Assembly: GCF_010384365.1 (NCBI RefSeq)
Contig: NZ_CP048397.1
Coordinates: 7,856,067 to 7,920,066, forward strand
Source: Streptomyces sp. S4.7
GTDB taxonomy: Bacteria; Actinomycetota; Actinomycetes; Streptomycetales; Streptomycetaceae
Direction of reading: 5' to 3'
Length of the DNA stretch: 64,000 nt
Shown here: positions 28,754-37,768 of the stretch, piece after piece
Layout: every line of letters begins with the position of its first letter
Numbering within the stretch: position 1 is the stretch's first letter
Notes under the pieces: model-generated
Told to the model about the DNA's origin: nothing
What the model saw: the letters and a program-made list of their open reading frames with translations, nothing else
Database searches by the model: none
Program-made: the position numbers and the translations under genes

Positions 28754-29590
28754 ATGAGGTGGGAACGCGCGCGGCACGGGCGGTCCGGGGGGAGGGTGGC
28801 CTCTTCGCAGCGGGTGGCCCTGGACCGTGTCCAAGGCCTCCTTGAGGCGGGCGAATTCGAGCAGGCCGAGGCCGAGGCGCGGGCTCTCGCCGCTTCGCCG
28901 CGCGCCCGGGGCGGCGACCCGGGCCTGGTCTCGTGGCTGGCCCGGTCCCTCGCCGCCGGGGCGGCCATCGCTCACGGCCGGGGAGCGGAACTGCTGCCCG
29001 AGTTCGAGACCTTGATCACGGAGTTGGAGCGGACAGCCGGCGCCGACCGGCAACTGCTGCTCGCGGTCCGGTCGAACCGTGCGGCGGTCCTCGTGCAACA
29101 GGACCGGTACACCGAGGCCGAGGCCGAGGCGCTGGACATCCTGCGCGGCACCACCCGGATCGCACATCTCACCAGGATGTGGAGGGTCGAGCTGAGTGCG
29201 TTGACCAACCTGGCTGCCGCACTGAACGGACAGGGCCGCCACGAGGAAGCGGAGGCCATCGCCCGGGGGAACCTGCCCCAGGCGGACGGGCCCGCCGCCG
29301 CCTTCCTGCATCGTGCGCTGGTGGGCAGCCTGAACGGGCAGAGCCGGTACGAGGAGGCGTTGGCCGAGGCCCGCCGGTACACACCGGCCGGGGGTCGTAC
29401 GGCGAGCGGGACTCTGGAGATCGTGGCGGCAAGGGCCCTGTACGGCCTGGGCCGTCGTGACGAGGCGGAGGCCACCGCCCGTGAAGCACTGACCGCCTGC
29501 GAACAGTCTCTGCATCCGGCCCACCCCCGTATCAAGGAGGCCCGTACGCTGCTGACCCGCATCACCGCCGAGGGACCGACCCCGGAATGA
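28754..29590 (+). CDS. Tetratricopeptide-repeat protein
   Basis: 278 residues made mainly of helical repeats: LLEAGEFEQAEAEARALAAS, VQQDRYTEAEAEALDIL, GQGRHEEAEAIARGNL, GQSRYEEALAEARRY and GLGRRDEAEATAREAL, spaced as TPR pairs. It is soluble with no signal peptide and is probably a scaffold or regulator. The ATG at 28754 is the first Met before the repeats, though a start upstream cannot be excluded. Convergent with the cell-wall recycling genes. Confidence 0.75.
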   Translation: MRWERARHGRSGGRVASSQRVALDRVQGLLEAGEFEQAEAEARALAASPRARGGDPGLVSWLARSLAAGAAIAHGRGAELLPEFETLITELERTAGADRQLLLAVRSNRAAVLVQQDRYTEAEAEALDILRGTTRIAHLTRMWRVELSALTNLAAALNGQGRHEEAEAIARGNLPQADGPAAAFLHRALVGSLNGQSRYEEALAEARRYTPAGGRTASGTLEIVAARALYGLGRRDEAEATAREALTACEQSLHPAHPRIKEARTLLTRITAEGPTPE

Positions 29591-29650
29591 GACCCTGACC
29601 CCTCACGGTGTGGTTCACCGGGGTGCCCGTCGCCGGGCACCCCGGTGACA

Positions 29651-31420
29651 TCAGTTGGCCGACTCCTGCCAGCCGTCGGGCTCCAGGCGCCTGGCGTCGA
29701 AGGCGTCGTGGCCCTGGCTCGTGACACGGATCGCGTCGATGTATATTCCGCGACCCTGGTAGGCGCCATCGGTGCGGTACGTCCAGCGCAGGTGGGTGGT
29801 GTCGGCGGCGACCTCGGCCGATGCCTTGATCCACTGCCTGCCCGAGTAGCCGTCGAACGTCCCCCCGGTGCTCCAGCGCCGGCCTTCGGCTCTCAGCTCC
29901 AGCGGGACGGGGGCCCAGTTGGAGCCGCCGTCCGTGGATGCCTCCAGGCTGCCGCTGTCGACCTTCGGCTCGGTGTCGTACCAGAGATGAAAGGAGACCT
30001 TGCCCGTGGTGCGCATCCTGCTCAGCGGTGCGGTGAGTGTCACGTCGGCGCCGTCCGTCATGCCGGAGAACCACGCCGTCCTCCCGGTGGTGGGCTTCAC
30101 CGGCACCGAGCGGGCGAAGGCCCGTGCGGGCGCCCGGCGGTAGTCGCTGTCCGTGCCCCAGTCACGGGTGGGGTGGACGCGGTTGGCCAGGAAGACGAAC
30201 ACGGTGCGCTCGACCGGGTCGACAACGATGCAGGGACCGGTGTACCCGGTATGGCCTGCGGTCACCGGGGACGTCAGCGCGTCCATGTAGAAACGCTGGT
30301 CGACCTGCCAGCCGAGTCCGCGTGGCGAAGCGCCGATGTCAGCGCTGTAGTTGACGAGTGTCTTTCTGACCGTCACCTCGGACAGGACGCGGGTGCCCGC
30401 GTAGTGCCCGCCGTTGGCGAGCATCTGACCGAAGACGGCCATGTCGGCGGCTGTCGAGAAGATGCCCGCGTGGCCCGCGACACCGCCCAGATACCAGGCA
30501 TTCTCGTCGTGCACCGTGCCGTGGACCATGCCCCGGCCCGTCCCCGGTTGGTACTCGGTCGCCGCGATCCGCGGCAGCAGGCTCCGCGGCGGGTTGAACA
30601 TCGTCTCGGTCATGCCGAGCGGTCCGGTCACCCGGTCGGCGATCAGGTCGTCCAACGCCTCTCCCGTCACGCGGTGCAGCAACTGCCCCAGCGTGATCAG
30701 GTTGAGGTCGGAGTACTCGTAGCCGCTACCCGGCTCCCGCCGCAGCACCGACGCGTAAATGGCCGCCATCCGCGCGTCGTTGTCGGGGTAGTCGGCCAGA
30801 TTCATCCATGAGACGAGTCCCGAGCGGTGCGTCAGGAGATGACGCGGGGTGATGGTGGCCTTGGCCGGATCGGCCGCCGCGAACTCGGTCAGATACCTCG
30901 CCACCGGCTCGTCCAGGTCGATGACGCCTTGTTCCCACAACTGCGTCGCGACTGTCGAGGTGAACAGTTTGCTCACCGACGCCATGTCGAAGAGGGTGTC
31001 CTTCGCCATGGGCACCCACCGGTCGGGGGGCAGCTCGACCGGGGTCTTGGTGGCCGCGTCCCAACTCTCGTACCGGACGGCATGGCCGCGCGCCTCGTGG
31101 GTGACGATCACGCTGTCGCGCGCCGCGATCAGCACGAAGCCCGGGTGCGAGGGATTGGGCCGGCCGGGTCCCGGCTCCATGTAGCGCGCGGCCTCGTCGG
31201 CCATCCGGTCGACGTGCTCGGCGATCAGCCCGGCCCGGCCGGGGGAGCCGGGGCGCAACCGGCGCGAGACGGTGGGGAATCGGATGTCGTCAGGGGTGAT
31301 GGTCGGCGGTCCCGTGCGGGCCCCCGTGGGCGTGGCGGCGTGGACCGTGGTGCCGAGCGGAAGCGCCGACCCGGCGCCGGCCACCGCAGCCGCCGCGTGG
31401 AGGAAGTTCCTGCGTCTCAT
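29651..31420 (-). CDS. Secreted beta-lactamase-fold hydrolase, AmiE-like
   Basis: 589 residues. A Tat signal (RRRNFL) and hydrophobic core precede a class-C beta-lactamase-fold domain with SVSK (Ser-x2-Lys), YEYSDLN (Tyr-x-Asn) and GHTGYTG (His-Thr-Gly). A further ~190-residue C-terminal beta domain follows (WFSGMTDGADVTLTAPLS). It is third in a tight set after nagZ and namZ (39-bp gap). In Bacillus subtilis the same trio is nagZ-amiE-namZ, where AmiE cleaves MurNAc-peptides; I infer that role. An ordinary serine esterase is the alternative. Confidence 0.8.
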   Translation of the reverse strand: MRRRNFLHAAAAVAGAGSALPLGTTVHAATPTGARTGPPTITPDDIRFPTVSRRLRPGSPGRAGLIAEHVDRMADEAARYMEPGPGRPNPSHPGFVLIAARDSVIVTHEARGHAVRYESWDAATKTPVELPPDRWVPMAKDTLFDMASVSKLFTSTVATQLWEQGVIDLDEPVARYLTEFAAADPAKATITPRHLLTHRSGLVSWMNLADYPDNDARMAAIYASVLRREPGSGYEYSDLNLITLGQLLHRVTGEALDDLIADRVTGPLGMTETMFNPPRSLLPRIAATEYQPGTGRGMVHGTVHDENAWYLGGVAGHAGIFSTAADMAVFGQMLANGGHYAGTRVLSEVTVRKTLVNYSADIGASPRGLGWQVDQRFYMDALTSPVTAGHTGYTGPCIVVDPVERTVFVFLANRVHPTRDWGTDSDYRRAPARAFARSVPVKPTTGRTAWFSGMTDGADVTLTAPLSRMRTTGKVSFHLWYDTEPKVDSGSLEASTDGGSNWAPVPLELRAEGRRWSTGGTFDGYSGRQWIKASAEVAADTTHLRWTYRTDGAYQGRGIYIDAIRVTSQGHDAFDARRLEPDGWQESAN

Positions 31421-31459
31421 GCGTCAACTCTGCTTTCTCACCGGTTGGTCAGGACAGAC

Positions 31460-32746
31460 TCAGCGATAGATCAGGAACTCTCTGCGCAGTGCGCGGAATC
31501 GCTTGAGGTCGTCGTGCCAGACCTCGGGGATGTCGGCCGCGTCCGTACCGTTCTCGATCGCCTCGCGCACCCGGGTGTTGCCGCTCAGCTTGTCCATCCA
31601 GAAGCTGGTGACGTCCTGCGACCGCCAGCGGTACTCGGGGAAGAGCCGCCACTGCTCGGTGATCATGGCGAGTGCGGTGGGGATCGGCTCGAAGCGGTCG
31701 ACGTCCGTGATCAGCACCTCGACGCCACCGCAGGTCTTGTCCTGCTGCTTGGAGAACACGGGCTTGAAGTACGCCTCGCGGAAACGGACTCCCGGCATCT
31801 CGCGTGCGTTGAGCGCTCTCTCCCAGCGGTGATCGATGCCGGGAGCGCCGATGAGCTGGAACGGCTGAGTGGTACCGCGGCCCTCGGACAGTGCCGACGC
31901 CTCGAAGAGGCAGGTGCCGACGTAGATGTCGGCGGTGGCGAGCGTGGGCATGTTGGGTGAGGGCGCCACCCAGGGCAACCCGGTGTCCGTGTACCGCATG
32001 CGCCGGTCCCAGCCCGACAGCCGCTGGACGTGCAGGTCTGCCTGCTTGCCTCCGGTGGCGGCCGGTACGAACACGTCGTTGTAGAGCCGGGCCAGCTCTC
32101 CCGGCGTCATACCGTGCTGCTGCGCGATGGCCTTGAGCCCGACGAACGTGGAGTGCTCGGGGTGAAGCACCGGCCCGTACGCGTCCTTACCGGACAACGG
32201 GGTGGGCCGGTCGAGGACGACGAACTTCACGCCGAGTCTCGCCGCGGCCTCAAGCGCCAGATACATCGTCCAGATGTAGGTGTAGAAGCGGGCGCCGACC
32301 TCCTGGATGTCGAAGACGACGGTGTCCAGTTCGAGGTCGGAGAACAGCCGCTCCATGGTGGCGGAGTTGTTGTAGGCGTTGTAGACGGGAAGTCCGGTCT
32401 TCTCATCGATGAAGAACTCCTCGCCCTCGCCGGCCTGCCCGATGCCGCGGAACCCGTGTTCCGGACCGAAGATCGCGACCAGGTTGACGGCGGCGTCCGC
32501 GACCATCACATCGACGATGTGGTTCAACTCGCGGTCGATACCGGTGGGGTTGGAGATGATGCCGACCCGCTGCCCGGTCACGGACGCGTAGCCGCTACGG
32601 CGCAGGGTTTCGAAGCCGGTGCGCACTCCGCCTTTCGCGCCGTGCCCCTTGTCCTGTGCACCGGCGGGGCCCGCCGCCGCCAGCCCGGCTGTGCCCGCGG
32701 CCACGGCCGAGGTCGCGGCCGCCGTCAGTAGATCTCTGCGTCGCAT
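31460..32746 (-). CDS. namZ: Exo-beta-N-acetylmuramidase NamZ (DUF1343)
   Basis: 428 residues. A Tat-like signal (MRRRDLLTAAATSAVAAG) is followed by the DUF1343 fold: RVGIISNPTGIDRELNHIVD, IFGPEHGFRG, VFDIQEVGARFYTYIWTM and VLDRPTPLSG. NamZ enzymes release terminal MurNAc from peptidoglycan fragments after GlcNAc is removed. The gene sits 37 bp after nagZ and 39 bp before the AmiE-like gene, so the three act in sequence outside the membrane. Confidence 0.88.
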   Translation of the reverse strand: MRRRDLLTAAATSAVAAGTAGLAAAGPAGAQDKGHGAKGGVRTGFETLRRSGYASVTGQRVGIISNPTGIDRELNHIVDVMVADAAVNLVAIFGPEHGFRGIGQAGEGEEFFIDEKTGLPVYNAYNNSATMERLFSDLELDTVVFDIQEVGARFYTYIWTMYLALEAAARLGVKFVVLDRPTPLSGKDAYGPVLHPEHSTFVGLKAIAQQHGMTPGELARLYNDVFVPAATGGKQADLHVQRLSGWDRRMRYTDTGLPWVAPSPNMPTLATADIYVGTCLFEASALSEGRGTTQPFQLIGAPGIDHRWERALNAREMPGVRFREAYFKPVFSKQQDKTCGGVEVLITDVDRFEPIPTALAMITEQWRLFPEYRWRSQDVTSFWMDKLSGNTRVREAIENGTDAADIPEVWHDDLKRFRALRREFLIYR

Positions 32747-32783
32747 GGTGGTGATGTCCTTTGTTCGTTCGTGTCGCGGTTCG

Positions 32784-34589
32784 TCAGTGCCGGTAGTTCA
32801 GCCCGTGGCCGAGCGGGAACAGGGTCTGGTCGGGATCGTCCGCCCTGGGGATCGTCACCGGCAGCGTGCCGCGCGGGCGGACCTCGCCGAACAGCACCCG
32901 GGTCGCCGACTCCAGGGCGCCTTCGCGGTAGGAGTACGTGGCCAGGTGGGTGCCCGCTTCCGGGTAGCGGGCGATGTCGTAGGGCGTGCCGACAGCGACG
33001 GTGACGACCGGCTTGCCGGTCTCGATCAGGGCGTTCACCAGGGCGGACTGTCCCGGGTTGGCCCCGGCGCCGCTGGTGACGACCACGACGCAATCGTGCC
33101 CGCGGGCCTCGGCCGCGGCGGCTGCGACGGTGGCGGCGCCAGGGTTGGTGCCGGTGTAGTGCGACGTGGCTGTCACGTCGCGTTTGTCGATGAGCGCGGT
33201 CAGCTGGGATGTCGTGCCCTCGCCCCAGCCGGTGACCAGTACGCTCTGCGCGTCGTCCGCGAGCGGCAGCACCCGGTCGTCGTTCTTGACGAGCGTGGTG
33301 GTCCGGTCGGTGATGCGCTGTGCGGCCCGCAGGTGAGCGGGCGATCCGACGGTCCTGTCAACTCCGTACGGGTTGGCGAAAGGCCGCTTCACGATGCCCT
33401 GCTGGTGCTTCAGGGTCAGGATCCGCCGCACGGACCTGTCGATGCGCTTCTCGGTCAACTCGCCCTCGGCGACGGCCTCCAGCACCGCGTTGTACGCCGT
33501 GTCCAGGTCGGGTGGCATCAACAGCATGTCCACCCCGGCCTGCAGCGCCTTGACCGGTACGTCCTCGTCCGGATACGTCTCCCGGACCCCGGCCATGGAG
33601 AGGGAGTCGGTGACGACCACACCGTCGTATCCGATCTCGTCGCGGAGCAGTCCGGTCATGATCGGCTCCGACAGGGTGGCCGGGTCGCCGGTGGGGTCGA
33701 GCTCGGGGAACTGGATGTGCCCGGTCATGATGGAGCCGATACCGGTGTCGACGGCCCGCCGGAAGGGGGGCGCGTCGATTTCCCGCCACTGTTCGAGAGT
33801 GTGGGTGATGACCGGCAGGCCGACGTGGCTGTCCACATCGGTGTCGCCGTGCCCGGGGAAGTGCTTGGCGGTCGCGGTAACGCCCGCACTCCCGCTCTGG
33901 TACCCGCGCACCTGTGCCTCGGTCAGATCGGCGGTCAGTCGCGGATCACTGCTGAAGGACCGCACGCCGATCACCGGGTTGGCGGGATTGACGTTCACAT
34001 CGGCGACCGGGGCGAAGTTCTGGTTGATGCCGACCGCCCGCAGCTCCTCTCCGGCGATCTTCCCCGCTTCGCGCGCGTCCCGCTCGCTGCCGGAGGCGCC
34101 CAGCGCCATGTTCCCCGGGAACTGCGTGGCGGGCGGGCCGAGCCGCTGGACGATGCCGTGTTCCTGGTCGGTGCTGACCAGCAGCGGCACTTGGGCCGGC
34201 TGTCCGAGCGCGGCCTGCTGCAACCCGTTGGAGAGCGCGGCCACCTGCTTCGGGTTCTGGAGGTTGTCGGACCAGGCGAAGTAGATCACGCCGCCGAGGT
34301 GGTACTTGTCGATCGCCTGCTGTGCGTTGTCGACACCGAGCCAGTTCTGGTTCCTCGTGACGTCGGCGGCCTTGTCGGTGTCGGCCGACGTGCCGTACGC
34401 GTACGTGGTGAACAGTTGGCCGACCTTCTCCTCCAGTGTCATCCGGGCCATGGTCCTCTCCACCCACCCCCGCGGCACCTGCGCCTTGGCCGACACGGTG
34501 GTCGGCATGGACAGCAGCAGACCGCACACGGCCGCCGTGACCGTGATCTGTCTGCGGAAGCGTCGGTCTCGGCGCATCGCGTGAACCAT
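32784..34589 (-). CDS. nagZ: GH3 beta-N-acetylglucosaminidase (NagZ-like), secreted
   Basis: 601 residues from ATG 34589, which has AGGAG about 8 nt upstream; an in-frame ATG 25 codons earlier lacks one. A signal peptide (ITVTAAVCGLLLSMPTTVSA) is followed by the GH3 TIM barrel with the NagZ signature KHFPGHGDTDVDSHVGLP and the nucleophile Asp in GVVVTDSLSM, then a GH3_C domain. It removes terminal GlcNAc from muropeptides, supplying the next two enzymes. A DasR-type site lies 136 bp upstream. Confidence 0.88.
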   Translation of the reverse strand: MVHAMRRDRRFRRQITVTAAVCGLLLSMPTTVSAKAQVPRGWVERTMARMTLEEKVGQLFTTYAYGTSADTDKAADVTRNQNWLGVDNAQQAIDKYHLGGVIYFAWSDNLQNPKQVAALSNGLQQAALGQPAQVPLLVSTDQEHGIVQRLGPPATQFPGNMALGASGSERDAREAGKIAGEELRAVGINQNFAPVADVNVNPANPVIGVRSFSSDPRLTADLTEAQVRGYQSGSAGVTATAKHFPGHGDTDVDSHVGLPVITHTLEQWREIDAPPFRRAVDTGIGSIMTGHIQFPELDPTGDPATLSEPIMTGLLRDEIGYDGVVVTDSLSMAGVRETYPDEDVPVKALQAGVDMLLMPPDLDTAYNAVLEAVAEGELTEKRIDRSVRRILTLKHQQGIVKRPFANPYGVDRTVGSPAHLRAAQRITDRTTTLVKNDDRVLPLADDAQSVLVTGWGEGTTSQLTALIDKRDVTATSHYTGTNPGAATVAAAAAEARGHDCVVVVTSGAGANPGQSALVNALIETGKPVVTVAVGTPYDIARYPEAGTHLATYSYREGALESATRVLFGEVRPRGTLPVTIPRADDPDQTLFPLGHGLNYRH

Positions 34590-34966
34590 CGCGCACTCCT
34601 TTGCCGTTGGGCGGGTTGGCGTGGACTCGACAGGCCTGTGCCTGTGTCTATGGCTCATTCGCACCTCAGGTCAAGAGGGCGGGCACTCCTGATGAGAGGC
34701 ATTCGTGCAGGTCAGCGGTACTACAGTGGTGTAGACCACTGGTTGCTCCATCCGTCTCGCCCGGGTTGGCGCGCGAGTGGACGTCCTTGTGGCGGCCCAC
34801 AAGTCGCCCGTGACGGCGGCGCGCCCCTGTCCGAGCGTTCGGCACACCCCTGTCCGAGCGGCTTCCCCACGCGGACGGACCGTGACGCGCCCCGCCGCCC
34901 GCCGTCCTCGCACACGGCCGGTGCGGATCGGGCACCAGCCGGGCTCTGCCCCCTGCTCCGTTTTCG
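34590..34966. other. Promoter region of the nagZ operon
   Basis: 377 bp between the divergently spaced nagZ start and the M23 peptidase stop. Besides the DasR-type box at 34725 I see no gene. Open frames here read through low-complexity GC-rich sequence. Confidence 0.6.
34725..34740. promoter_or_regulatory. DasR-type operator (dre)
   Basis: AGTGGTGTAGACCACT differs by one base from the palindromic DasR recognition sequence AGTGGTCTAGACCACT. DasR is the GntR-family repressor of chitin and GlcNAc use in Streptomyces, released by amino-sugar phosphates. Its position upstream of nagZ fits control of amino-sugar release from cell wall. Confidence 0.75.
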
Positions 34967-36028
34967 CTACTTGCCGTCCTGCAGGGCGCCCCAGGTGGCC
35001 GGACCGGCGATGCCGTCGGCGCCCAGCGCCCTGGACGACTGGTAGGTACGGACAGCCTGTTCGGTCTCCGGGCCGAAGGAACCGTCGATGCCGACCGTGC
35101 TGCCGAGCGCCGCGGTCAGCGCGCGCTGCAGCCTGCTGACGTCCGCACCGCTGGAGCCGCTCTGCAGCGTCGGGGTGGAGCCGTGGGACAGCAGCGCCGT
35201 CCAGGTCTTCGCACCGATGATGCCATCGACGCCCAGCCCCACATCGGCCTGGAAACCCCGGGTCGCGGTTTGCACATTCGGACCGAACGCCCCGTCCAGC
35301 GCGCCCGGGTCGTTACCGGAGTCCTTCAGCCGGCACTGCGCGGCCTTCACGAGATCACCGCTGGAGCCGCTGCGGATCGTCGCGTACGCGGAGAAGTCCA
35401 GGTTGACCCCGGAGCAGCTGGTGGGGGGAGTGCCGCCGCAGTCCCGGGCGACGTTGCGCCAGGTCCGACCGTTCGACTGACCGTATTCGACCCCGTCGAA
35501 CCAGGGCCTGACCCGTTCGGCGGTCGATGTGCCCCAACTGGCCTCCCCGTTGCCGTTGGCGTCGTAGCCGAGCTCGAAGTGGAGATGGGGATGGCCGTTG
35601 GAGGTCGGACCCGTCTTCCCGACCCTCCCGATCGTCTGTCCCTGCGTCACGGTGGTGCCCACACCGACCGAGCGCGACTGGAGATGCAGATGGGTGGTGA
35701 AGTAGCCGCCGCCGTGATTGATCTGGATGACGTTCCCGGCGTTGGCGTGGGAGAAGGACATGTTGACGACGCCGTCCGCCGCCGCGACGAGCACGGCCCC
35801 TTCCGTACCGACCTGGTCGGGTTCGCGCACCATGTCCAGGGCGGGCGCGTGCGCCCAGGTGTCGAGACGCCACTGCTGTCCGCACGTGAAGGGCAGTTGG
35901 AAGTCGATGGGCGGCGCCGACCGGGCGCGAACGTCCTCGGCGGAAGCCGGCGCACCGGCTTGGAAGGCGAGTACGGCGGAAGCCGCGACGGCCGCGAACA
36001 CCTTGCCTGAGCGAAGCAGTCGTTTCAT
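34967..36028 (-). CDS. Secreted M23 metallopeptidase with two peptidoglycan-binding domains
   Basis: 353 residues. A signal peptide (FAAVAASAVLAFQAGAPASA) is followed by an M23/LytM domain (about 45-185) with HAPALDMV and the HPHLHFE zinc motif, and two PG_binding_1 repeats (IRSGSSGDLVKAAQCRLKD and LQSGSSGADVSRLQRALTA), each ending in a GxDGxxGxxTW-type unit. It should cut peptide cross-bridges in the cell wall. It lies upstream of and on the same strand as nagZ, about 380 bp away, adding to a cell-wall turnover neighbourhood. Confidence 0.9.
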   Translation of the reverse strand: MKRLLRSGKVFAAVAASAVLAFQAGAPASAEDVRARSAPPIDFQLPFTCGQQWRLDTWAHAPALDMVREPDQVGTEGAVLVAAADGVVNMSFSHANAGNVIQINHGGGYFTTHLHLQSRSVGVGTTVTQGQTIGRVGKTGPTSNGHPHLHFELGYDANGNGEASWGTSTAERVRPWFDGVEYGQSNGRTWRNVARDCGGTPPTSCSGVNLDFSAYATIRSGSSGDLVKAAQCRLKDSGNDPGALDGAFGPNVQTATRGFQADVGLGVDGIIGAKTWTALLSHGSTPTLQSGSSGADVSRLQRALTAALGSTVGIDGSFGPETEQAVRTYQSSRALGADGIAGPATWGALQDGK

Positions 36029-36426
36029 CTTTCCTCCTCGGTGTGCCGGCTTCCGGCCGGCGTGCAGGGCGGCGCTCCGGACCGGCCCGCACGCGCTCGG
36101 GCCCGCTCAGCCGAGGTGCGGCGGCGACCGGAGCAGTGCAGCACTACGGACACAAGGACGCCGGATGACGCCGGATCACTGGCTGGACGGCGTGCGGGCA
36201 GGCTCAGCTGACGGGCTTTCCGAGAATGGCACAGAAGAGCCGCAGGTCAAGATGCGAGCCCAAAGTGTCAGAGGTGGCACCAATGAGCGTCCGGGCGGCG
36301 GTAGTCGGACCGGCCGACTGCTTCGCCCTGGGGCGGGCCCGGGAGGAGATTCTGGCTCCTGTCCGTCCCGCTGCCCGGGTGCGGGGAGGCAGACCCACGC
36401 GGCAGGTGGCGCAAGTCCTTCCCCCG
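36029..36426. other. Intergenic region, no gene seen
   Basis: 398 bp between the M23 peptidase start and a membrane protein gene. It contains a small hairpin (ccggcttccggccgg near 36048) and no convincing coding sequence. Confidence 0.5.
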
Positions 36427-37008
36427 TCACGGGCGGATGGCGGATTCCCCAGTGAATTGCGGCCGGGGCCGGCCGTTGTGGCGCAGCCGGAGCCGGCGCC
36501 GGGGGTGCGAGCGCAGCACCGGATGGAGGCTCCAGCCCTGCTCCGAGGCCACGCGGAGCACGTAACCGGAGCCCACGCCACGGAAGTAGTGCGCCCCGAG
36601 TTCCAGGTCCCGGTGGTACTCGCGGGCAGGTCCCGACGTCTCCACCCGCCGGGTCTGTCTCTCGACACGCCGGTCCACCCGCGCCTGGTAGTACGCGGTG
36701 TCGCCCTCCCGTATCAGCGCCACCGGGGTCACGCACCAGACCGGGACGAAGAGCACTCTGCCGAGCGTGGCGTCCAGTACGCGGATCGCGCCGTTCTCGG
36801 CGCGCGGCACCATGTGGACGATGAGTTGGGCCACCGTCGCCACGCCGTAGAAGAAGCATGCGAGCAGGACCCACAGGACCCACCACAACGGCAGGAACAC
36901 CAGGGTCAGGGGCAGAAGCAGCGGCCAGCGGAACGCGGCCGGGCGGACCGGGAACGGACCCCAGGCCGGGTCGTCGGGGTGATACGCGGACGACGGTGTG
37001 TTCCCCAC
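36427..37008 (-). CDS. Membrane protein of unknown function
   Basis: 193 residues. One long hydrophobic stretch (residues 28-65, LLLPLTLVFLPLWWVLWVLL then FFYGVATVAQLIV) probably makes two membrane passes, with another near FVPVWCVTPVALI. The C-terminal part is polar and Arg-rich (RHNGRPRPQF). The Pro/Asp-rich start (SSAYHPDDPAWGPFP) is typical of actinobacterial hypothetical proteins. No family recognised; no linked gene. Confidence 0.6.
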   Translation of the reverse strand: MGNTPSSAYHPDDPAWGPFPVRPAAFRWPLLLPLTLVFLPLWWVLWVLLACFFYGVATVAQLIVHMVPRAENGAIRVLDATLGRVLFVPVWCVTPVALIREGDTAYYQARVDRRVERQTRRVETSGPAREYHRDLELGAHYFRGVGSGYVLRVASEQGWSLHPVLRSHPRRRLRLRHNGRPRPQFTGESAIRP

Positions 37009-37768
37009 GGACGGTGTGTCCCCCTCATGCTCGCCATGGCGCGTGCGCCACGGCCCTTTTGCGGTGCGCCCGCGAGTCTATGTCGCACCGGTGGCACCGA
37101 AGCCGGCCTGCCGGCACGGGGACCGGTAGTGGGAGCGGGGTCATCGCGGCCGGCCGAGTCGGCACAAGCGGGCCGCCACTCCGGGAGAGGTCTCCCGCAG
37201 CCGAGCCGTGCGGTCCTCGCTTCCCTGGAGCGCGCGCCGAGTTGCTCGCCGCACTGCGCGACGCCGCCCCGACCCGGCGTCGCCGCCCACACGGCGGCCG
37301 TACTCCTGGCAGCCCCCGCCGTCCGGGGCGATTCGGCCGTCTTCAGGGCCAGTTGTCCATCGGCGCCGGGGGAGTGGACGCGGCCTGTCGTCCGGTGCCC
37401 CGGCCGGCGTGTACGCCTTCGCGGACACCGGCCCTGACGAAGACCTGCGGTTGTCGCTGACGCGGGCGAGCGCCGAGCACACCTCGGCCTTGACGGACGC
37501 CGACCTCGTCGCCGAACGCGCCGCCCGCCACCCCGGACAGCAAGGACGCAGTCCTGCTGACCGTGCGGCTGATCACCCACCTCGCCGGAGCCGGGCAGGA
37601 CCCGGCCGGGCGACGCCACGCCCGCGCAACCACGCACCCGGTACGGGAGCGAACGCGCATGTCGGACCTCCGAAGATCCCGCCCGATCGAAGTGATCGGA
37701 CGGGATACGGTCGACCGCTCCCGAGGTGATTCAAGCACAGCCGGGCTCAGGCGTCGGTGCCTTTCAGG
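37009..37768. other. 760-bp region with no intact gene
   Basis: Several overlapping open frames occur on both strands, none with a recognisable domain. A short stretch around 37430-37530 (reading DEDLRLSLTRASAEHTSAL) has coding-like composition and may be a gene fragment. Nothing can be named. Confidence 0.45.

Noticed and set aside
32619..35045. An 808-codon plus-strand frame over namZ and nagZ
   Set aside because: It is a shadow of two recognised minus-strand genes; no family features.
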